Shown here piece after piece: positions 17,613 to 28,434 of a stretch of DNA of 64,000 nucleotides. The position numbers and the translations under genes are program-made. Source of the DNA: Anaerococcus porci (GTDB lineage: Bacteria; Bacillota; Clostridia; Tissierellales; Peptoniphilaceae); contig NZ_VULQ01000003.1 of the NCBI RefSeq assembly GCF_009696575.1, positions 124,001 to 188,000 on the forward strand. Reading direction: 5' to 3'. The notes beneath the pieces were generated by a model. That model worked only from the letters and a program-made list of their open reading frames with translations, was not told the origin of the DNA and made no database searches. How positions within the stretch are numbered: the stretch's first letter is position 1; every line of letters starts with the position of its first letter.

Positions 17613-18809
17613 TTATTTAATTTTATCTAAGGCTTGTAATAAATCTTCTATTATATCTTCACTATCTTCAAGTCCTACTGAAAGTCTTATAAGTCCTGGT
17701 GCAATTCCAGCTTCTTTTAATTCTTCTTCTGTATAGGTTGAATGAGTCATGCTTGCAGGGTGCTCTATTAATGTTTCACAATCTCCAAGACTTACTGCAA
17801 GTGAGCATAGTTTAACATTGTTCATAACAATCCTACCAGATTCTATACCTCCCTTTACTTCAAAGGCAATCATAGCACCAAAGTCTTTCATTTGTTTTTT
17901 AGCTATGTCATGATTTTTAAAATCAGAAAGTCCTGGATAGTATATTTTTTCTATATTTTTGTTTCCTTTTAGAGCTTCTACTATTTTTTTAGCATTCTCC
18001 ACGTGTTTTTTCATACGAACTTCTAAAGTCTTCATACCTCTAAAGATTAAAAAGGCATCATGAGCTGAAAGTACTGAACCTGTAAAGTCTTTTTGACCAA
18101 CAAATCTTACTTGGGTCATTAATTCTTTGCTTCCTGCAGAAAATCCCGCAACAACATCTCCATGTCCATTTAGGTATTTGGTGGCAGAGTGAACTACTAT
18201 ATCTGCCCCAAGTTTTAATGGATTTTGTAGGTAAGGGGTTGCGAAAGTATTATCTACTATAACCAAAGTATCAGAACTATTTTGCTTGGCTAAGTTCGCT
18301 ACAGCTTTTATGTCAATAATATCAAGAGTAGGGTTTGCCGGTGTTTCAAGATAGATTATTCTTGTGTTATCTTTTACAGACTTTTTAAGCTCATTAATGT
18401 CTGTCATATCTATAAAATCAACATCTACATTGAATTTTTTTATTTCATTTAAAAAGGCAAAGGTACATCCATAAAGGGTTTTACAAGCTAATATATGATC
18501 TCCAGCCTTAATAAATGGCCAAATTGATGATGTTATTGCACCCATTCCTGATGATGTGGATACAGCAGCTTCTGCTCCTTCTAGGGCGGCAAGTTTTTCT
18601 TCTAGGGCATTGTTAGTTGGATTTCCAAGTCTTGAGTATATATATCCACCCTCTTCTAGGGCAAATCTTCTTCCTCCTTGTTCGGCATTATCAAATATAA
18701 AAGTTGAAGTTTGATATATAGGAAGTCCTAAAGAACCAAACCCATCTTTATATGATCCTTTATGTATTGTATTAGTTGCAAATCCTCTTTCTTTTTTAAT
18801 ATCTGTCAT
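17613..18809 (-). CDS. megL: methionine gamma-lyase
   Basis: 398 residues, fold-type I PLP enzyme of the Cys/Met metabolism family. The cofactor lysine is in VVHSATKYLNGHGDVVAGF. YQTSTFIFDNAEQGGRRFALEEGGYIYSRLGNPT and the cysteine in TLYGCTFAFLNE are characteristic of methionine gamma-lyase rather than cystathionine enzymes. It splits L-methionine to 2-oxobutyrate, methanethiol and ammonia, an energy-yielding and odour-producing reaction of anaerobic cocci. A LysR regulator is encoded divergently 73 bp away, and an NhaC-type carrier gene follows that. O-acetylhomoserine sulfhydrylase is the main alternative. Confidence 0.85.
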   Translation of the reverse strand: MTDIKKERGFATNTIHKGSYKDGFGSLGLPIYQTSTFIFDNAEQGGRRFALEEGGYIYSRLGNPTNNALEEKLAALEGAEAAVSTSSGMGAITSSIWPFIKAGDHILACKTLYGCTFAFLNEIKKFNVDVDFIDMTDINELKKSVKDNTRIIYLETPANPTLDIIDIKAVANLAKQNSSDTLVIVDNTFATPYLQNPLKLGADIVVHSATKYLNGHGDVVAGFSAGSKELMTQVRFVGQKDFTGSVLSAHDAFLIFRGMKTLEVRMKKHVENAKKIVEALKGNKNIEKIYYPGLSDFKNHDIAKKQMKDFGAMIAFEVKGGIESGRIVMNNVKLCSLAVSLGDCETLIEHPASMTHSTYTEEELKEAGIAPGLIRLSVGLEDSEDIIEDLLQALDKIK

Positions 18810-18882
18810 TTTTTATCCTTTCTTATTTTTACAAAACAAATTACATATAATATAATAAATTCAAAACATATTAGGAGGTATT

Positions 18883-19800
18883 ATGAATTTAACTAAAATT
18901 TATTACGCTATTGAAGTTTCTAAAACTGGTTCTATTTCAAAGGCTGCTAAAAAGCTTTACACATCTCAACCTGCAATCTCTATGGCCATAAATGATTTGG
19001 AAAGAGAATTGGGATTTAAGATTTTCAAAAGATCTAATGCAGGCACTCAAACTACAGCCAAGGGCCTTGAATATCTGATTAAATGCCAAGACTTAATCAA
19101 AAAATACAAGGAAATTCAAAGACAATATGCTCCTATCAATAAAGATGCTAATGAACTTAGTGTTTCAAGCCAACATTTTAACTTTGCAGTATCTGCCTTT
19201 ATGAAACTAATAAGCCTTCATAAGGATCAAGTCTTTAAATTCTACCTTAAGGAAACCACCTCTCTCGATGCTATTAGAAATGTTGAAAACGATTATTCTG
19301 AAATTGCCTTTATTTATATAAATGACTCATATAAGAAGGCAATATTTGATCTTTTTAGGGAAAAATCCCTAAATTATACTTCTATAGCCCAAGTTATACC
19401 TCACGTTTTCTTAAATAAAGACCACCCTCTTGCAAATAAGGAAGTTATAAGTATAGAAAGTCTATATGACTACCCTATGATAATCTACGAACAAGACGAA
19501 TCCGAGATTTTGCCTGAGGAGTTTATAACTCTTCCAAATCATAAGCAGATAATCTATACCCAGGATAGAGGAACATCTCTTGGACTTATTTCTAACACAA
19601 AGGCATTCAATATTGGTACTGGATGCATACACCCTAATAGCGGTTATGATAATATAAAAACTATAAGGCTTGAAAATCCTGATAATCTTTCTATGGATAT
19701 AGGTTACGTATATAAGACTCAAAGAAGACTTTCTCCTCTTTGTAAACAGTACCTATCTTTGATTAAAAAAGAGCTTGTTCTGTGTCTTCCAGATTTTTAA
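18883..19800 (+). CDS. LysR-family transcriptional regulator
   Basis: 305 residues. The N-terminal winged helix is IYYAIEVSKTGSISKAAKKL followed by TSQPAISMAINDLERELGFKIFKR, a textbook LysR DNA-binding domain. An effector domain follows from about residue 90. It starts after AGGAGGTATT and is divergent from megL, so it probably controls megL and perhaps itself. Its 3' end overlaps the convergent NhaC-type gene by 38 bp. The effector is unknown; a sulfur metabolite or methionine is plausible. Confidence 0.9.
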   Translation: MNLTKIYYAIEVSKTGSISKAAKKLYTSQPAISMAINDLERELGFKIFKRSNAGTQTTAKGLEYLIKCQDLIKKYKEIQRQYAPINKDANELSVSSQHFNFAVSAFMKLISLHKDQVFKFYLKETTSLDAIRNVENDYSEIAFIYINDSYKKAIFDLFREKSLNYTSIAQVIPHVFLNKDHPLANKEVISIESLYDYPMIIYEQDESEILPEEFITLPNHKQIIYTQDRGTSLGLISNTKAFNIGTGCIHPNSGYDNIKTIRLENPDNLSMDIGYVYKTQRRLSPLCKQYLSLIKKELVLCLPDF

Positions 19801-21157
19801 GATGATTGGCAATCTTTGATTCCGGCATATCATATTCAAAGTTCCACTTATCCTTAGCCTTAGTAAATGGTATATAGATTGATATTATGGAAATTATAGC
19901 TAGGATAAATTGATACCAGAAAAATGGTATAAGCTCAAAAGGTGCAACAAGTCCATTAGTAAAACCTGCTGCTATAAGAACTTGGGCTCCATATGGCACA
20001 AAACCTTGAAATACACATGAAAATGTATCTAAGAGAGAGGCTGATCTTCTTGGATCAATCTTATATTCATTGCACATCTTCTTTGCTATAGGACCTGAAA
20101 TAATTATGGCTACAGTATTGTTTGCTACTGCAATATCCGCTAAAGATACAAGCGATGCAATCCCCAATTCTCCAGATTTTTCATCCTTGGCAAATTTTCT
20201 AATCTTTGCAATTATCCAATTAATTCCTCCCTCTTTGGAAACCATATTAGAAAGACCTCCTATAAGCATGGATAAGAGAAATATCTCAAACATTCCTGTA
20301 AAACCTTCCCACATGGTTTGAGTTAGGGCCAAAAGATTAAAACCATTGTTTATAAGAAGAACAATGCCTGATAAAATTATGCCACCTGTAAGCACTAAAA
20401 ATACATTAACACCCATAAGTGCAACTACTAGTACAAATATGTAAGGTATAATCTCAATAATATTATAAGTTAAGTCAGATGCTTGAGCTTGTGTTTCAGG
20501 TTTACCGAAGATTAATAACAAGATAAAAGTTATTATTCCAGATGGTAAAGCCATTTTCATATTCATCCTAAACTTATCTTTCATATCACAATTTTGAGTT
20601 CTTGTAGCTGCTATGGTCGTATCGGATATAACTGAAAGATTGTCACCAAACATAGACCCACCTACTAAAGAACCCAACATTAAAGCAAGGTTTATTCCTC
20701 CTGATGTTGCAAGTCCAACCGCTATTGGACCTAAAGCTGTAATTGTGCCAACCGATGAGCCTGTAGCAATAGAGATAAAACAAGCTATCAAAAATACACC
20801 AGCCGTCAAAAACCTAGCGGGTATAAATGATAGTCCCAAACCTACTACTGAATCTACACCACCAGAGGCATTGGCTACAGTAGAAAAGGCTCCAGCCAAT
20901 AAGTAAATCAAACACATTATAATTATGTTTGAATCTCCACAACCTTCAATCAGATTATCAAACTTTTCATCAATACTTCCCTTAAATAATAAAAATGCAC
21001 TTATAATACCAACAAAGGCTGCAATTGGTGCTGGTAGTTGGTAAAAAGCCATCTCAACATTATTTAAATGTAGAATGATACCAGTAGATAAATAGATTAG
21101 TACAAAAACTAGAAATGGTATCAAGGCTTTGCCCGATATTTTATCATTGTTTTTCAA
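19763..21157 (-). CDS. NhaC-family carrier, possible methionine transporter
   Basis: 464 residues with about 11 membrane segments. NhaC signatures are ISIATGSSVGTITALGPIAVG, GSMFGDNLSVISDTTIAATRTQ and VANNTVAIIISGPIA. The NhaC family includes Na+/H+ antiporters, malate/lactate exchangers and the methionine carrier MetT. Location beside megL and its LysR regulator suggests methionine uptake for fermentation, but this is inference. It is a clear paralogue of the island carrier at 14765. It has its own start with AAAGGAGATG and a cre site immediately upstream. Confidence 0.85.
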   Translation of the reverse strand: MKNNDKISGKALIPFLVFVLIYLSTGIILHLNNVEMAFYQLPAPIAAFVGIISAFLLFKGSIDEKFDNLIEGCGDSNIIIMCLIYLLAGAFSTVANASGGVDSVVGLGLSFIPARFLTAGVFLIACFISIATGSSVGTITALGPIAVGLATSGGINLALMLGSLVGGSMFGDNLSVISDTTIAATRTQNCDMKDKFRMNMKMALPSGIITFILLLIFGKPETQAQASDLTYNIIEIIPYIFVLVVALMGVNVFLVLTGGIILSGIVLLINNGFNLLALTQTMWEGFTGMFEIFLLSMLIGGLSNMVSKEGGINWIIAKIRKFAKDEKSGELGIASLVSLADIAVANNTVAIIISGPIAKKMCNEYKIDPRRSASLLDTFSCVFQGFVPYGAQVLIAAGFTNGLVAPFELIPFFWYQFILAIISIISIYIPFTKAKDKWNFEYDMPESKIANHLKNLEDTEQALF

Positions 21158-21175
21158 AACACATCTCCTTTCTAA

Positions 21176-21190
21176 TGATTACGTTTTCAT
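21176..21190. promoter_or_regulatory. CcpA cre site before the NhaC-type gene
   Basis: On the minus strand ATGAAAACGTAATCA fits every defined position of the cre consensus WTGNAANCGNWNNCW. It lies 19 bp before the start codon, where bound CcpA would block transcription. This suggests the amino-acid or acid carrier is shut off when sugars are present. Confidence 0.6.
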
Positions 21191-21361
21191 AAATATGATA
21201 TATCTGAATTTACTTTTTGTAAAATATATGATTGTTATAAGGTCTATAAGAAAAATTTATATACTAAAAAATACACCTTTTGTTATATATTGTTTTATTG
21301 TTATGTTTTTTTTTATCAAAAAATTGACAATTTTTTAGGTATGATACTATATAAAATATAA

Positions 21362-23154
21362 ATATTATTCTATATAATATTAGAAACAATAAAAAAATCT
21401 TCTAATTTAGGAATTAATGAGCCTATATTCATTGTCACTAATTGTCTAAGCTATGAGATAATTTATATAGATGAAAATTTTGAAACTATGGAATATGAAG
21501 AATTCAAAAATGATAACACCGAAAGATTTTTTGTAGAAGAAAGTAATAAAAAGTGGAGTTTTAAAATGAAAAAATACATATACAAATACAAATCAAATCT
21601 ACTCTTATCTACTTTTTTTGGCATATTAGAAGTATATTTTATCTATCTTTATAGTCTAAAGTCTGCTGAATTTGTTGATATTATAATAAAAAATGACAAT
21701 CCCAATATAGGAAAAGTTTGTATTACTACAATAATTTATATAGCTTTTTCTTATATTTCATTTTATATTTCAGAATTAAATTGCCAAAAATTTGCTAATA
21801 GTATAAGTTTTGAATTAAGACATGATTATTTTGAAGGTTTGTATGAAAATAAAATTTCTTCTTTTTATTTAAGTAAAAAAGAAAATTATATTACGGATAT
21901 AGACCAAAATATCGATCAACTTAGGTTAGATTATTTAATGAATTTGCCTAATTCTATAAAGGGTATTGGTCAAGTTCTTGTGTATTTGATTGCATTATAT
22001 AAGATACATATAATTATTTTAACTCTTACTATAGTATTTGTAATTTTTCCTGCTATGATTAGCAAAATCTTTTCTAAGAAGATTTCAAATTTAAGAATAC
22101 TAAGATCAAACAAACATTCAATATATCTAAGTAGACTAAATGAATTATTGGATGGTTTTTTGCTTATAAAAGAATCTAATAGCAAAAAGTTTTTTATAAA
22201 AAGATTTGATGAATCTAATAAAAGTTTGCTAGATGCAAGAAAAAAATTGAATTTATCAACTTCTATTTTGTATGAATCTATGTTTGCTCTAAATTTATTA
22301 TCAGCAATGCTTATTATTTTATTTGCATCTATTCTTGTAAGTAAGGGACATATATCTTTAAAAGAACTTATTGCATCTATTACTTTGGTTTCTATTTCAA
22401 CAAATGCTATAGCTGAAGCTTTTAGATATACAAGCAATGTTTTTTCAACAAAAGAGATAAAAAATTTGGTTTTAGAAAAACTTCCTAAAAAAGATTTTAT
22501 CAAAAAAGATAAACTTAAGCCAAAACTTGATTTAAATATTAAAAATCTTGATTTCTCCTATGATAATAATAAGATTTTTCTAATTTGAGTATTGATATTA
22601 AGGAAAATAAATCTTATGCAATAATAGGAAAATCAGGTTCTGGAAAATCATCTCTTGCTAAAATCCTTATGAAAATAAATGAAAATTATAAAGGGGATAT
22701 TAGTTTTGATAATGGTGATTTTAGAGATTTTAGTGAGTTAGAAATATATTCTCTAATCTACTATATTCCACAAAATCCAATAGTCTTCAATATGAACTTG
22801 TTGGAAAATATTGTTTTAGGAAGTAGTGATTATGATAGAAATGAAGTTTTGGATATAATAAAAAAAGTAGATTTAGATTATTTGCTTTCACAAAAAAAAG
22901 ATGAGAAACTTGATAGTAATTCTCTTTCTGGTGGGGAGAAAAAGAAGTTAGAGATTGCAAGGGCAATTTATAAAAATGATAAATTAATTATATTTGATGA
23001 ACCTCAAACAGGTCTTGATCCTAAATCATCCCAAACTATCGACAATCTAATTTTTTCTATGGATGATATAACAAGAATTGTTATAACTCACAAGCAAGAT
23101 TGTGATTATTTGAATAAGTTTGATAGGATTATCAATATAGAAGATTATAAGTAG
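21362..23154 (+). pseudogene. truncated and frameshifted ABC exporter, possible C39-peptidase type
   Basis: The frame is open from 21362 without a start codon until ATG 21488, and runs through six membrane segments to a stop at 22588. The ATPase half continues in the next frame from about 22575 (TTG at 22585) with Walker A IIGKSGSGKSS, signature LSGGEKKK, Walker B LIIFDEPQTGLD and H-loop VITHK, ending at 23154. One missing T in a five-T run (22574-22578) explains the break, since restoring it reads NKIFSNLSIDIKENK. The 5' part (EPIFIVTN, then IIYIDENFETMEYEEFK) resembles the end of a C39 bacteriocin-leader peptidase domain. The upstream part is missing, so this is a 5'-truncated remnant. The TTGA overlap leaves some chance of separate translation. 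Confidence 0.75.
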
Positions 23155-23167
23155 ATTATTGTAAACA

Positions 23168-23206
23168 AAAGCACTACCATGTATTATGCGGTAGTGCTTT
23201 CTTCTT
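23168..23206. terminator. bidirectional Rho-independent terminator
   Basis: AAAGCACTACC (23168-23178) pairs with GGTAGTGCTTT (23190-23200); T-rich sequence follows on the plus strand and A/T-rich on the other. It separates the ABC remnant from the convergent CorC-type gene. Confidence 0.85.
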
Positions 23207-24527
23207 TTTCTTTATTGATTTTTTTTATTCTTACTATTTTTATTCTAGTTTCTTCAATATAGAGAATTTTAAATTCATATCCCTTATAGATTACTTTTTT
23301 ATCGCTGCTATCATCATCCGGTATATATCCCAATTTATCGATTAAAAATCCAGCTACCGTATCATATTGATCATCATCTTCATCTATGTCTATATCAAGT
23401 ATTTCGTTTAAATCTCTTATTGATGTTGAACCTTTTACTATATAAGAGCCCTTTGTTGATGTTCTTATATCAGGTAGGTCCTTATCATAAGTATCATCCA
23501 TATCTCCTACTATCTCTTCTACCAAGTCCTCCATGGTAACAATTCCTGAAAATCCACCATACTCATCTATAAGAATTGCCATATGTATATGGTCTTTTTG
23601 CATCTGTTGGAAGAGTTTGTCAGTTTCTATCTTTTCTGGAACAAAAAAAGCTGGTTTTATAAGTTTTCTTATATCTACGCTTTTTATACCAACATCTATT
23701 GCCTCAAGCAGATAGTCTTTGGTATATATTATACCTAATACATTATCAAGATCTTCATCATAGACAGGTATTCTTGAATGTTTAAGTTTTATAAATTCAT
23801 CTAGATATTTTCTTTGCCTATCTTTTATATCTATCATGAATACTTCAGGTCTTGCTGTCATTATCTCTTCTGCCCATACATCATCAAATTCCATGATTGA
23901 GTTAATCATCTTAGACTCTAGGGGTCTTAGGACTCCTTGGTCTTCTCCAACTTGGACAATAGATTTAATTTGTTCAGTTGTAACTTCCTTTTCTATGGCT
24001 TTGCTTTCTATGCCAAAAATTGCCATAATTAGGTTAGTTACTTTATTTACAATACCTACAAAGGCTTTGTTTATAAAAAGAATAAAGCTTGCCAATAACC
24101 TAGTGCTTTTAGCTATCTGATATGGGTTTCTTATACCTATCCTTTGTGGAATCATGTTAGCAAATATTCTTTTTATAACTACAAATACAACTACCATCAT
24201 TAGCATTATGACAATTTGCATAAAGTCTGATTCCCTATTAAGAAATATCTTTAAAGATGTATTGATATTTAATAAAAGATATGCCATAGTTATAATTGAT
24301 AGTACTGCATCTTGAAAATTTTGGGTTTGCATTAGTCTTTGTTGGTCTTGAGATAATTTTAAGATGTCTTTCGCCTCATCATCTCCATCTTCCGCCATAT
24401 CTCTTAGTCTTTGGTGGTTTAGACTTGTAAATGCCGAAAACATCATATTAATTGTTGCATTTATAAAAATAAGGGCCAAAACAACTATGAAAATTTTTAT
24501 ATTCGCGTAGGGTCCTTCTGTATCCAT
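23184..24527 (-). CDS. CorC/HlyC-type membrane protein with CNNM, CBS and CorC domains
   Basis: 447 residues in three parts: an N-terminal DUF21/CNNM membrane domain (about 1-200, four hydrophobic segments), a CBS pair (about 215-340, including AEEIMTARPEVFMID, SRIPVYDEDLDNVLGIIYTKD and HMAILIDEYGGFSGIVTMEDLVEEIVGD), and a C-terminal CorC_HlyC domain with the YDTVAGFLIDKLGYIPDD motif. This family is linked to Mg2+/Co2+ efflux or homeostasis; haemolysin naming is historical. The stop overlaps the terminator at 23168. It is a single gene between the ABC remnant and the V-ATPase operon. Confidence 0.88.
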   Translation of the reverse strand: MDTEGPYANIKIFIVVLALIFINATINMMFSAFTSLNHQRLRDMAEDGDDEAKDILKLSQDQQRLMQTQNFQDAVLSIITMAYLLLNINTSLKIFLNRESDFMQIVIMLMMVVVFVVIKRIFANMIPQRIGIRNPYQIAKSTRLLASFILFINKAFVGIVNKVTNLIMAIFGIESKAIEKEVTTEQIKSIVQVGEDQGVLRPLESKMINSIMEFDDVWAEEIMTARPEVFMIDIKDRQRKYLDEFIKLKHSRIPVYDEDLDNVLGIIYTKDYLLEAIDVGIKSVDIRKLIKPAFFVPEKIETDKLFQQMQKDHIHMAILIDEYGGFSGIVTMEDLVEEIVGDMDDTYDKDLPDIRTSTKGSYIVKGSTSIRDLNEILDIDIDEDDDQYDTVAGFLIDKLGYIPDDDSSDKKVIYKGYEFKILYIEETRIKIVRIKKINKEKEESTTA

Positions 24528-24555
24528 TACATTCTCCTTGTTTTATGTATTTTAT

Positions 24556-24581
24556 AAAAGGACGTTTTTAAACGTCCCATT
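24556..24581 (-). terminator. Rho-independent terminator of the V-ATPase operon
   Basis: GGACGTTT (24560-24567) and AAACGTCC (24570-24577) form a stem. On the minus strand TTTTAT follows. It lies about 40 bp after the last V-ATPase gene and before the CorC-type gene start. Confidence 0.75.
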
Positions 24582-24616
24582 ATTCTACTAAACTACGAAT
24601 TTTCCTATATTCAAGA

Positions 24617-25261
24617 CTAAGCTTGATCTGATATTATATCTTTTACTTTCATAAGCCTTGATATAGTAGCTCTTTCGTTTTCTTCTAGTTTAGCTCTTAT
24701 ATATTTTATAGTTTCTTCAAGATCAGGTATAGTTCTATATTCTAGGGCATTTACCCTTCTTCTTGTTCCTTCTATCTCGTCTGCCATAAGCTGAGTTGTC
24801 TTTTCAAGCTCTGCTAATTTCAAAAGCTTATCCATAACCTCATTTAGACCCTCTATAGCCGTATCAAGTTCTGCTGATGTTTGGGCAAGACCATATGGGT
24901 AGATGGATGCATTTTCATTGTCACCCTTTTTTATCTTAAATTCCATAGCAGGAATCCTTACGCTCATGACATTTTTTGTCTTTATATCTACCCCCACTTT
25001 TTGGGTCGGAAAGCTAACTGCCTCTTCAAGAAATTCTGGACTCATAAGTGATGAGGCTACTAGAAAGTCCTTTGATGAGTTTTTTAAGAGTTTTTCAACT
25101 TCTTCACGAAGTTTTTTATTTTCCCTAATCTTTTCTAGGAATTGTCTCATAAGCTCATCTTGCTTGTCTTTTAAAAGCTTGTATCCCCTAGTCGAAGTAG
25201 CCAATCTCTTCTTTAAGGTATTTAAGTTCATCCTTGTAGGAGTTACATTAAGCCTAGCCAT
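24617..25261 (-). CDS. atpD: V-type ATPase subunit D (central stalk)
   Basis: 214 residues, almost all helical, starting MARLNVTPTRMNLNTLKKRL as in NtpD/AtpD. Long N- and C-terminal coiled coils form the rotor shaft inside the A3B3 head. ALEYRTIPDLEETIKYI is the conserved C-terminal stretch. It is the last gene of the operon and starts 3 bp after the subunit B stop. Confidence 0.93.
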   Translation of the reverse strand: MARLNVTPTRMNLNTLKKRLATSTRGYKLLKDKQDELMRQFLEKIRENKKLREEVEKLLKNSSKDFLVASSLMSPEFLEEAVSFPTQKVGVDIKTKNVMSVRIPAMEFKIKKGDNENASIYPYGLAQTSAELDTAIEGLNEVMDKLLKLAELEKTTQLMADEIEGTRRRVNALEYRTIPDLEETIKYIRAKLEENERATISRLMKVKDIISDQA

Positions 25262-25264
25262 GAT

Positions 25265-26656
25265 CTAATTCTCCTCTTTTGTCTTATCAGTGTCCAGATA
25301 TTTTTCGATAAGTTCGTCATCAATTCTCTTAAGTTCAGATTTTGGTATGATTTTGAGAAGTTGCCAACCAAGATCTAAAGTTTCTTCTATTGTTCTATTT
25401 GTATAGAAACCTTGGTTTATATACCTATTTTCAAATTCCTTGGCAAATTCTGCAAAGGCTAAGTCTGCCTTTGATAGGGCTGAATCACCTAAGATTTTTT
25501 GAAGCTCTCTTGCATCAACACCTGATGCGTATGCCGCATAGATTTGGTTCATAGTATCAGCATGATCTTCACGAGTTTTTCCCTCACCTATACCCTTATC
25601 CTTAAGTCTTGATAGGGATGGTAGGATTGATACTGGTGGTTGGATACCCTGATTGTATAACTCATTTGATAAAATGATTTGCCCTTCTGTTATATATCCA
25701 GTCAAGTCTGGGATTGGGTGGGTTATATCATTTTCTGGCATAGTTAAGATTGGAATTTGGGTAATGGTACCTGGTTTTCCCTTTAGTTTTCCTGCTCTTT
25801 CATATAAAGTTGCAAGGTCTGTATAAAGGTAACCTGGATATCCACGACGTCCTGGAACTTCTTTTCTTGCTGCTGATACCTCACGAAGAGCTTCTGCATA
25901 GTTGGTCATATCTGTCATTATAACTAATACTTGCATATCTTTTTCAAAAGCAAGGTATTCTGCTGCTGTAAGAGCCATCTTTGGTGTAGAAAGACGTTCT
26001 ATGGCAGGATCGTCTGCAAGGTTTATAAACATTACTGACCTATCTAAGGCACCTGTTTTTTCAAAGTCTTTTCTAAAAAATTGTGCCTCTTCGAAAGTTA
26101 TACCAATAGCTGCAAATACTACAGCGAAATCTTCACTATCATTTAATACTCTAGCTTGTCTTGCAATTTGGGCTGCAAACTTGTTGTGTGGAAGTCCTGA
26201 AGCTGAGAATATTGGAAGCTTTTGTCCACGAACAAGGGTGTTAAGTCCGTCTATGGTTGATACACCTGTTTGAATAAATTCTGATGGATAGTCACGACTT
26301 ACAGGATTTATTGCTACCCCGTTTACGTCTCTTTTTTCCTCAGGAATTATAGATGGACCGTCATCTATTGGTCTGCCTAAACCATTGAAAGTCCTTCCTA
26401 TCATATCTTCACTTACTCCAAGTTCAAGTGGCCTACCTAGAAATCTTACTGATGTTGATTTAAGGTTAATTCCAGAAGAGCCTTCAAAAAGTTGAACCAT
26501 AGCGTTTTTTTCATCAACTTCTATAACCCTTCCTCTTCTTCTTTCTCCTGTTTGAAGTTCTATATCTACTAGTTCTTCGTAGTCAACCCCTTCTACATCT
26601 TCTACAAGCATTAGGGGTCCTACAACTTCTGATACACTTTTATATTCTTTAAGCAT
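25265..26656 (-). CDS. atpB: V-type ATPase subunit B (non-catalytic)
   Basis: 463 residues, standard length. It has the alpha/beta barrel and nucleotide-binding fold but no Walker A GKT, as expected for the regulatory B subunit. Family blocks are [49 protein letters not shown] and [20 protein letters not shown]. Three copies alternate with subunit A in the soluble head. Its start shares a base with the subunit A stop codon, which supports coupled, equimolar synthesis. Confidence 0.96.
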   Translation of the reverse strand: MLKEYKSVSEVVGPLMLVEDVEGVDYEELVDIELQTGERRRGRVIEVDEKNAMVQLFEGSSGINLKSTSVRFLGRPLELGVSEDMIGRTFNGLGRPIDDGPSIIPEEKRDVNGVAINPVSRDYPSEFIQTGVSTIDGLNTLVRGQKLPIFSASGLPHNKFAAQIARQARVLNDSEDFAVVFAAIGITFEEAQFFRKDFEKTGALDRSVMFINLADDPAIERLSTPKMALTAAEYLAFEKDMQVLVIMTDMTNYAEALREVSAARKEVPGRRGYPGYLYTDLATLYERAGKLKGKPGTITQIPILTMPENDITHPIPDLTGYITEGQIILSNELYNQGIQPPVSILPSLSRLKDKGIGEGKTREDHADTMNQIYAAYASGVDARELQKILGDSALSKADLAFAEFAKEFENRYINQGFYTNRTIEETLDLGWQLLKIIPKSELKRIDDELIEKYLDTDKTKEEN

Positions 26657-28422
26657 TATTCATCATCCCCCTTAGCTTCAGCTTCTTTGCATTGTTTATC
26701 TATCTCTTCTTTGATTTGGTCAAACTCTTCTAGATTTTCATCTTTTATAAGTTTAAGTCTTGTAATTTTCTCTTTTACATCCAAATTTTCTAATTGTTCA
26801 AGATTTGCTCCATTTGATAGAGCTTCTAGAGATTTGTCATAGAAATATAGGATTGTATCAAGCATAAGATCTTGCTTTTGCATAGGACAGAAAGCATCTG
26901 TATCATGGAAAGCATTTTGTTGAAGAAAGTCTTCTCTTAGTGATTTTGTTGTATTAAGCTTTAGTTTATCATCATCACTTAATCCATCACGACCTATAAG
27001 TCTTACTATCTCTTGAAGAGATGATTCTTGTTGTAGAAGGCTCATAGCCCTCATCCTATTTTTAGAAAATCCTTCATTTATAGTCTTGTCTATATGGTTA
27101 TCCATCTCATCTTGGTATAGAGAATATGAATTTAGCCAATTGATAGCTGGAAAGTGTCTTTGGTATGAAAGGTCATAGTCAAGTCCCCAGAATACCTTTA
27201 CTATACGGAGGGTTGCTTGGGTTACTGGCTCTGATAGGTCTCCTCCTGGAGGAGATACAGCTCCTATTACTGATAGAGAGCCCTCAATATCATCTTTTCC
27301 ATTTATTATAACTTTTCCACTTCTTTCATAAAAGTCTGCTATACGGCTAGCAAGATATGCTGGGAAACCTTCATCTCCTGGCATCTCTTCCAAACGACCA
27401 CTCATCTCACGAAGTGCCTCAGCCCATCTTGATGTTGAATCTGCCATTAAGGCTACTGAGTAGCCCATATCTCTGTAGTACTCAGCTAGTGTTATACCTG
27501 TATAGACACTAGCCTCTCTTGCTGCTACTGGCATGTTTGATGTATTTGCTATAAGTACTGTCCTTTTCATGATAGATTCACCTGTTTTTGGATCCTCTAG
27601 TTCTGGAAATTCATCCAATACATCAGTCATCTCATTGCCACGTTCTCCACAACCTACATAAACTACAACATCAGCATCTGCATATTTTGCAATTTGGTGT
27701 TGGATTACAGTCTTTCCTGATCCGAATGGTCCAGGTATAGCAGCAGCTCCTCCTTTTGCAACAGGGAAGAAAGTGTCTATAACTCTTTGTCCTGTTATAA
27801 GTGGTGTGTCTGGGTCAAGTTTCCTCTTAAATGGTCTAGCTTTTCTTACTGGCCATTTTTGGATCATGTTAAGTTCCTTATCCCCATCTTCAGTTTCAAT
27901 AATAGCAATGGTGCTATCTACTGTAAATTCACCTTCTTTTATCTCTTTAACTTTTCCAAATACTCCATTTGGAACCATTATCTTGTGTTCTATTACAGTG
28001 GTTTCGTCTACTAAGCCTAGGACATAACCTGGTTTAACCTCATCGCCTACTTTTGCTACTGGTCTAAATTCCCATAGTTTTTCCCTATCTAGTGGTGGTG
28101 CTGTAACTCCTCTTTTGAGGAATTCTCCTGCCAAAAGCTCAAGTTTTTCTAGAGGTCTTTGGATTCCATCATACATTCTTTCAAGAAGCCCTGGTCCAAG
28201 CTCAACTGAAAGGGGTGCTCCAGTAGAAACCACCTCATCTCCTGGTCCTATTCCTGTTGTTTCCTCATAAACTTGGATGTTTGCAACATCTCCCCTCATC
28301 TCTATTATTTCTCCGATGAGCTTATCTTTTGAAACCTCGACCACATCATAGATATTGGCATCAGTAAGTCCTTTCGCTTCTATAAGTGGACCTGATACTC
28401 TTGTTATTTTACCTTTATTCAA
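26656..28422 (-). CDS. atpA: V-type ATPase catalytic subunit A
   Basis: 588 residues. The P-loop is [17 protein letters not shown], and [21 protein letters not shown] carries the catalytic Glu region. The A-type non-homologous insert lies before the P-loop. [27 protein letters not shown] is diagnostic. It hydrolyses or makes ATP in the A3B3 head. The gene lies 12 bp after subunit F. Confidence 0.97.
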   Translation of the reverse strand: MNKGKITRVSGPLIEAKGLTDANIYDVVEVSKDKLIGEIIEMRGDVANIQVYEETTGIGPGDEVVSTGAPLSVELGPGLLERMYDGIQRPLEKLELLAGEFLKRGVTAPPLDREKLWEFRPVAKVGDEVKPGYVLGLVDETTVIEHKIMVPNGVFGKVKEIKEGEFTVDSTIAIIETEDGDKELNMIQKWPVRKARPFKRKLDPDTPLITGQRVIDTFFPVAKGGAAAIPGPFGSGKTVIQHQIAKYADADVVVYVGCGERGNEMTDVLDEFPELEDPKTGESIMKRTVLIANTSNMPVAAREASVYTGITLAEYYRDMGYSVALMADSTSRWAEALREMSGRLEEMPGDEGFPAYLASRIADFYERSGKVIINGKDDIEGSLSVIGAVSPPGGDLSEPVTQATLRIVKVFWGLDYDLSYQRHFPAINWLNSYSLYQDEMDNHIDKTINEGFSKNRMRAMSLLQQESSLQEIVRLIGRDGLSDDDKLKLNTTKSLREDFLQQNAFHDTDAFCPMQKQDLMLDTILYFYDKSLEALSNGANLEQLENLDVKEKITRLKLIKDENLEEFDQIKEEIDKQCKEAEAKGDDE

Positions 28423-28434
28423 ATTGGTCTCCTT

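Noticed and set aside
25902-26273. Antisense 123-codon open frame within atpB
   Set aside because: It mirrors the codon structure of a highly conserved V-ATPase gene, has no ribosome binding site and no protein-like domain; the same holds for other long antisense frames over the V-ATPase, glpX and carrier genes.
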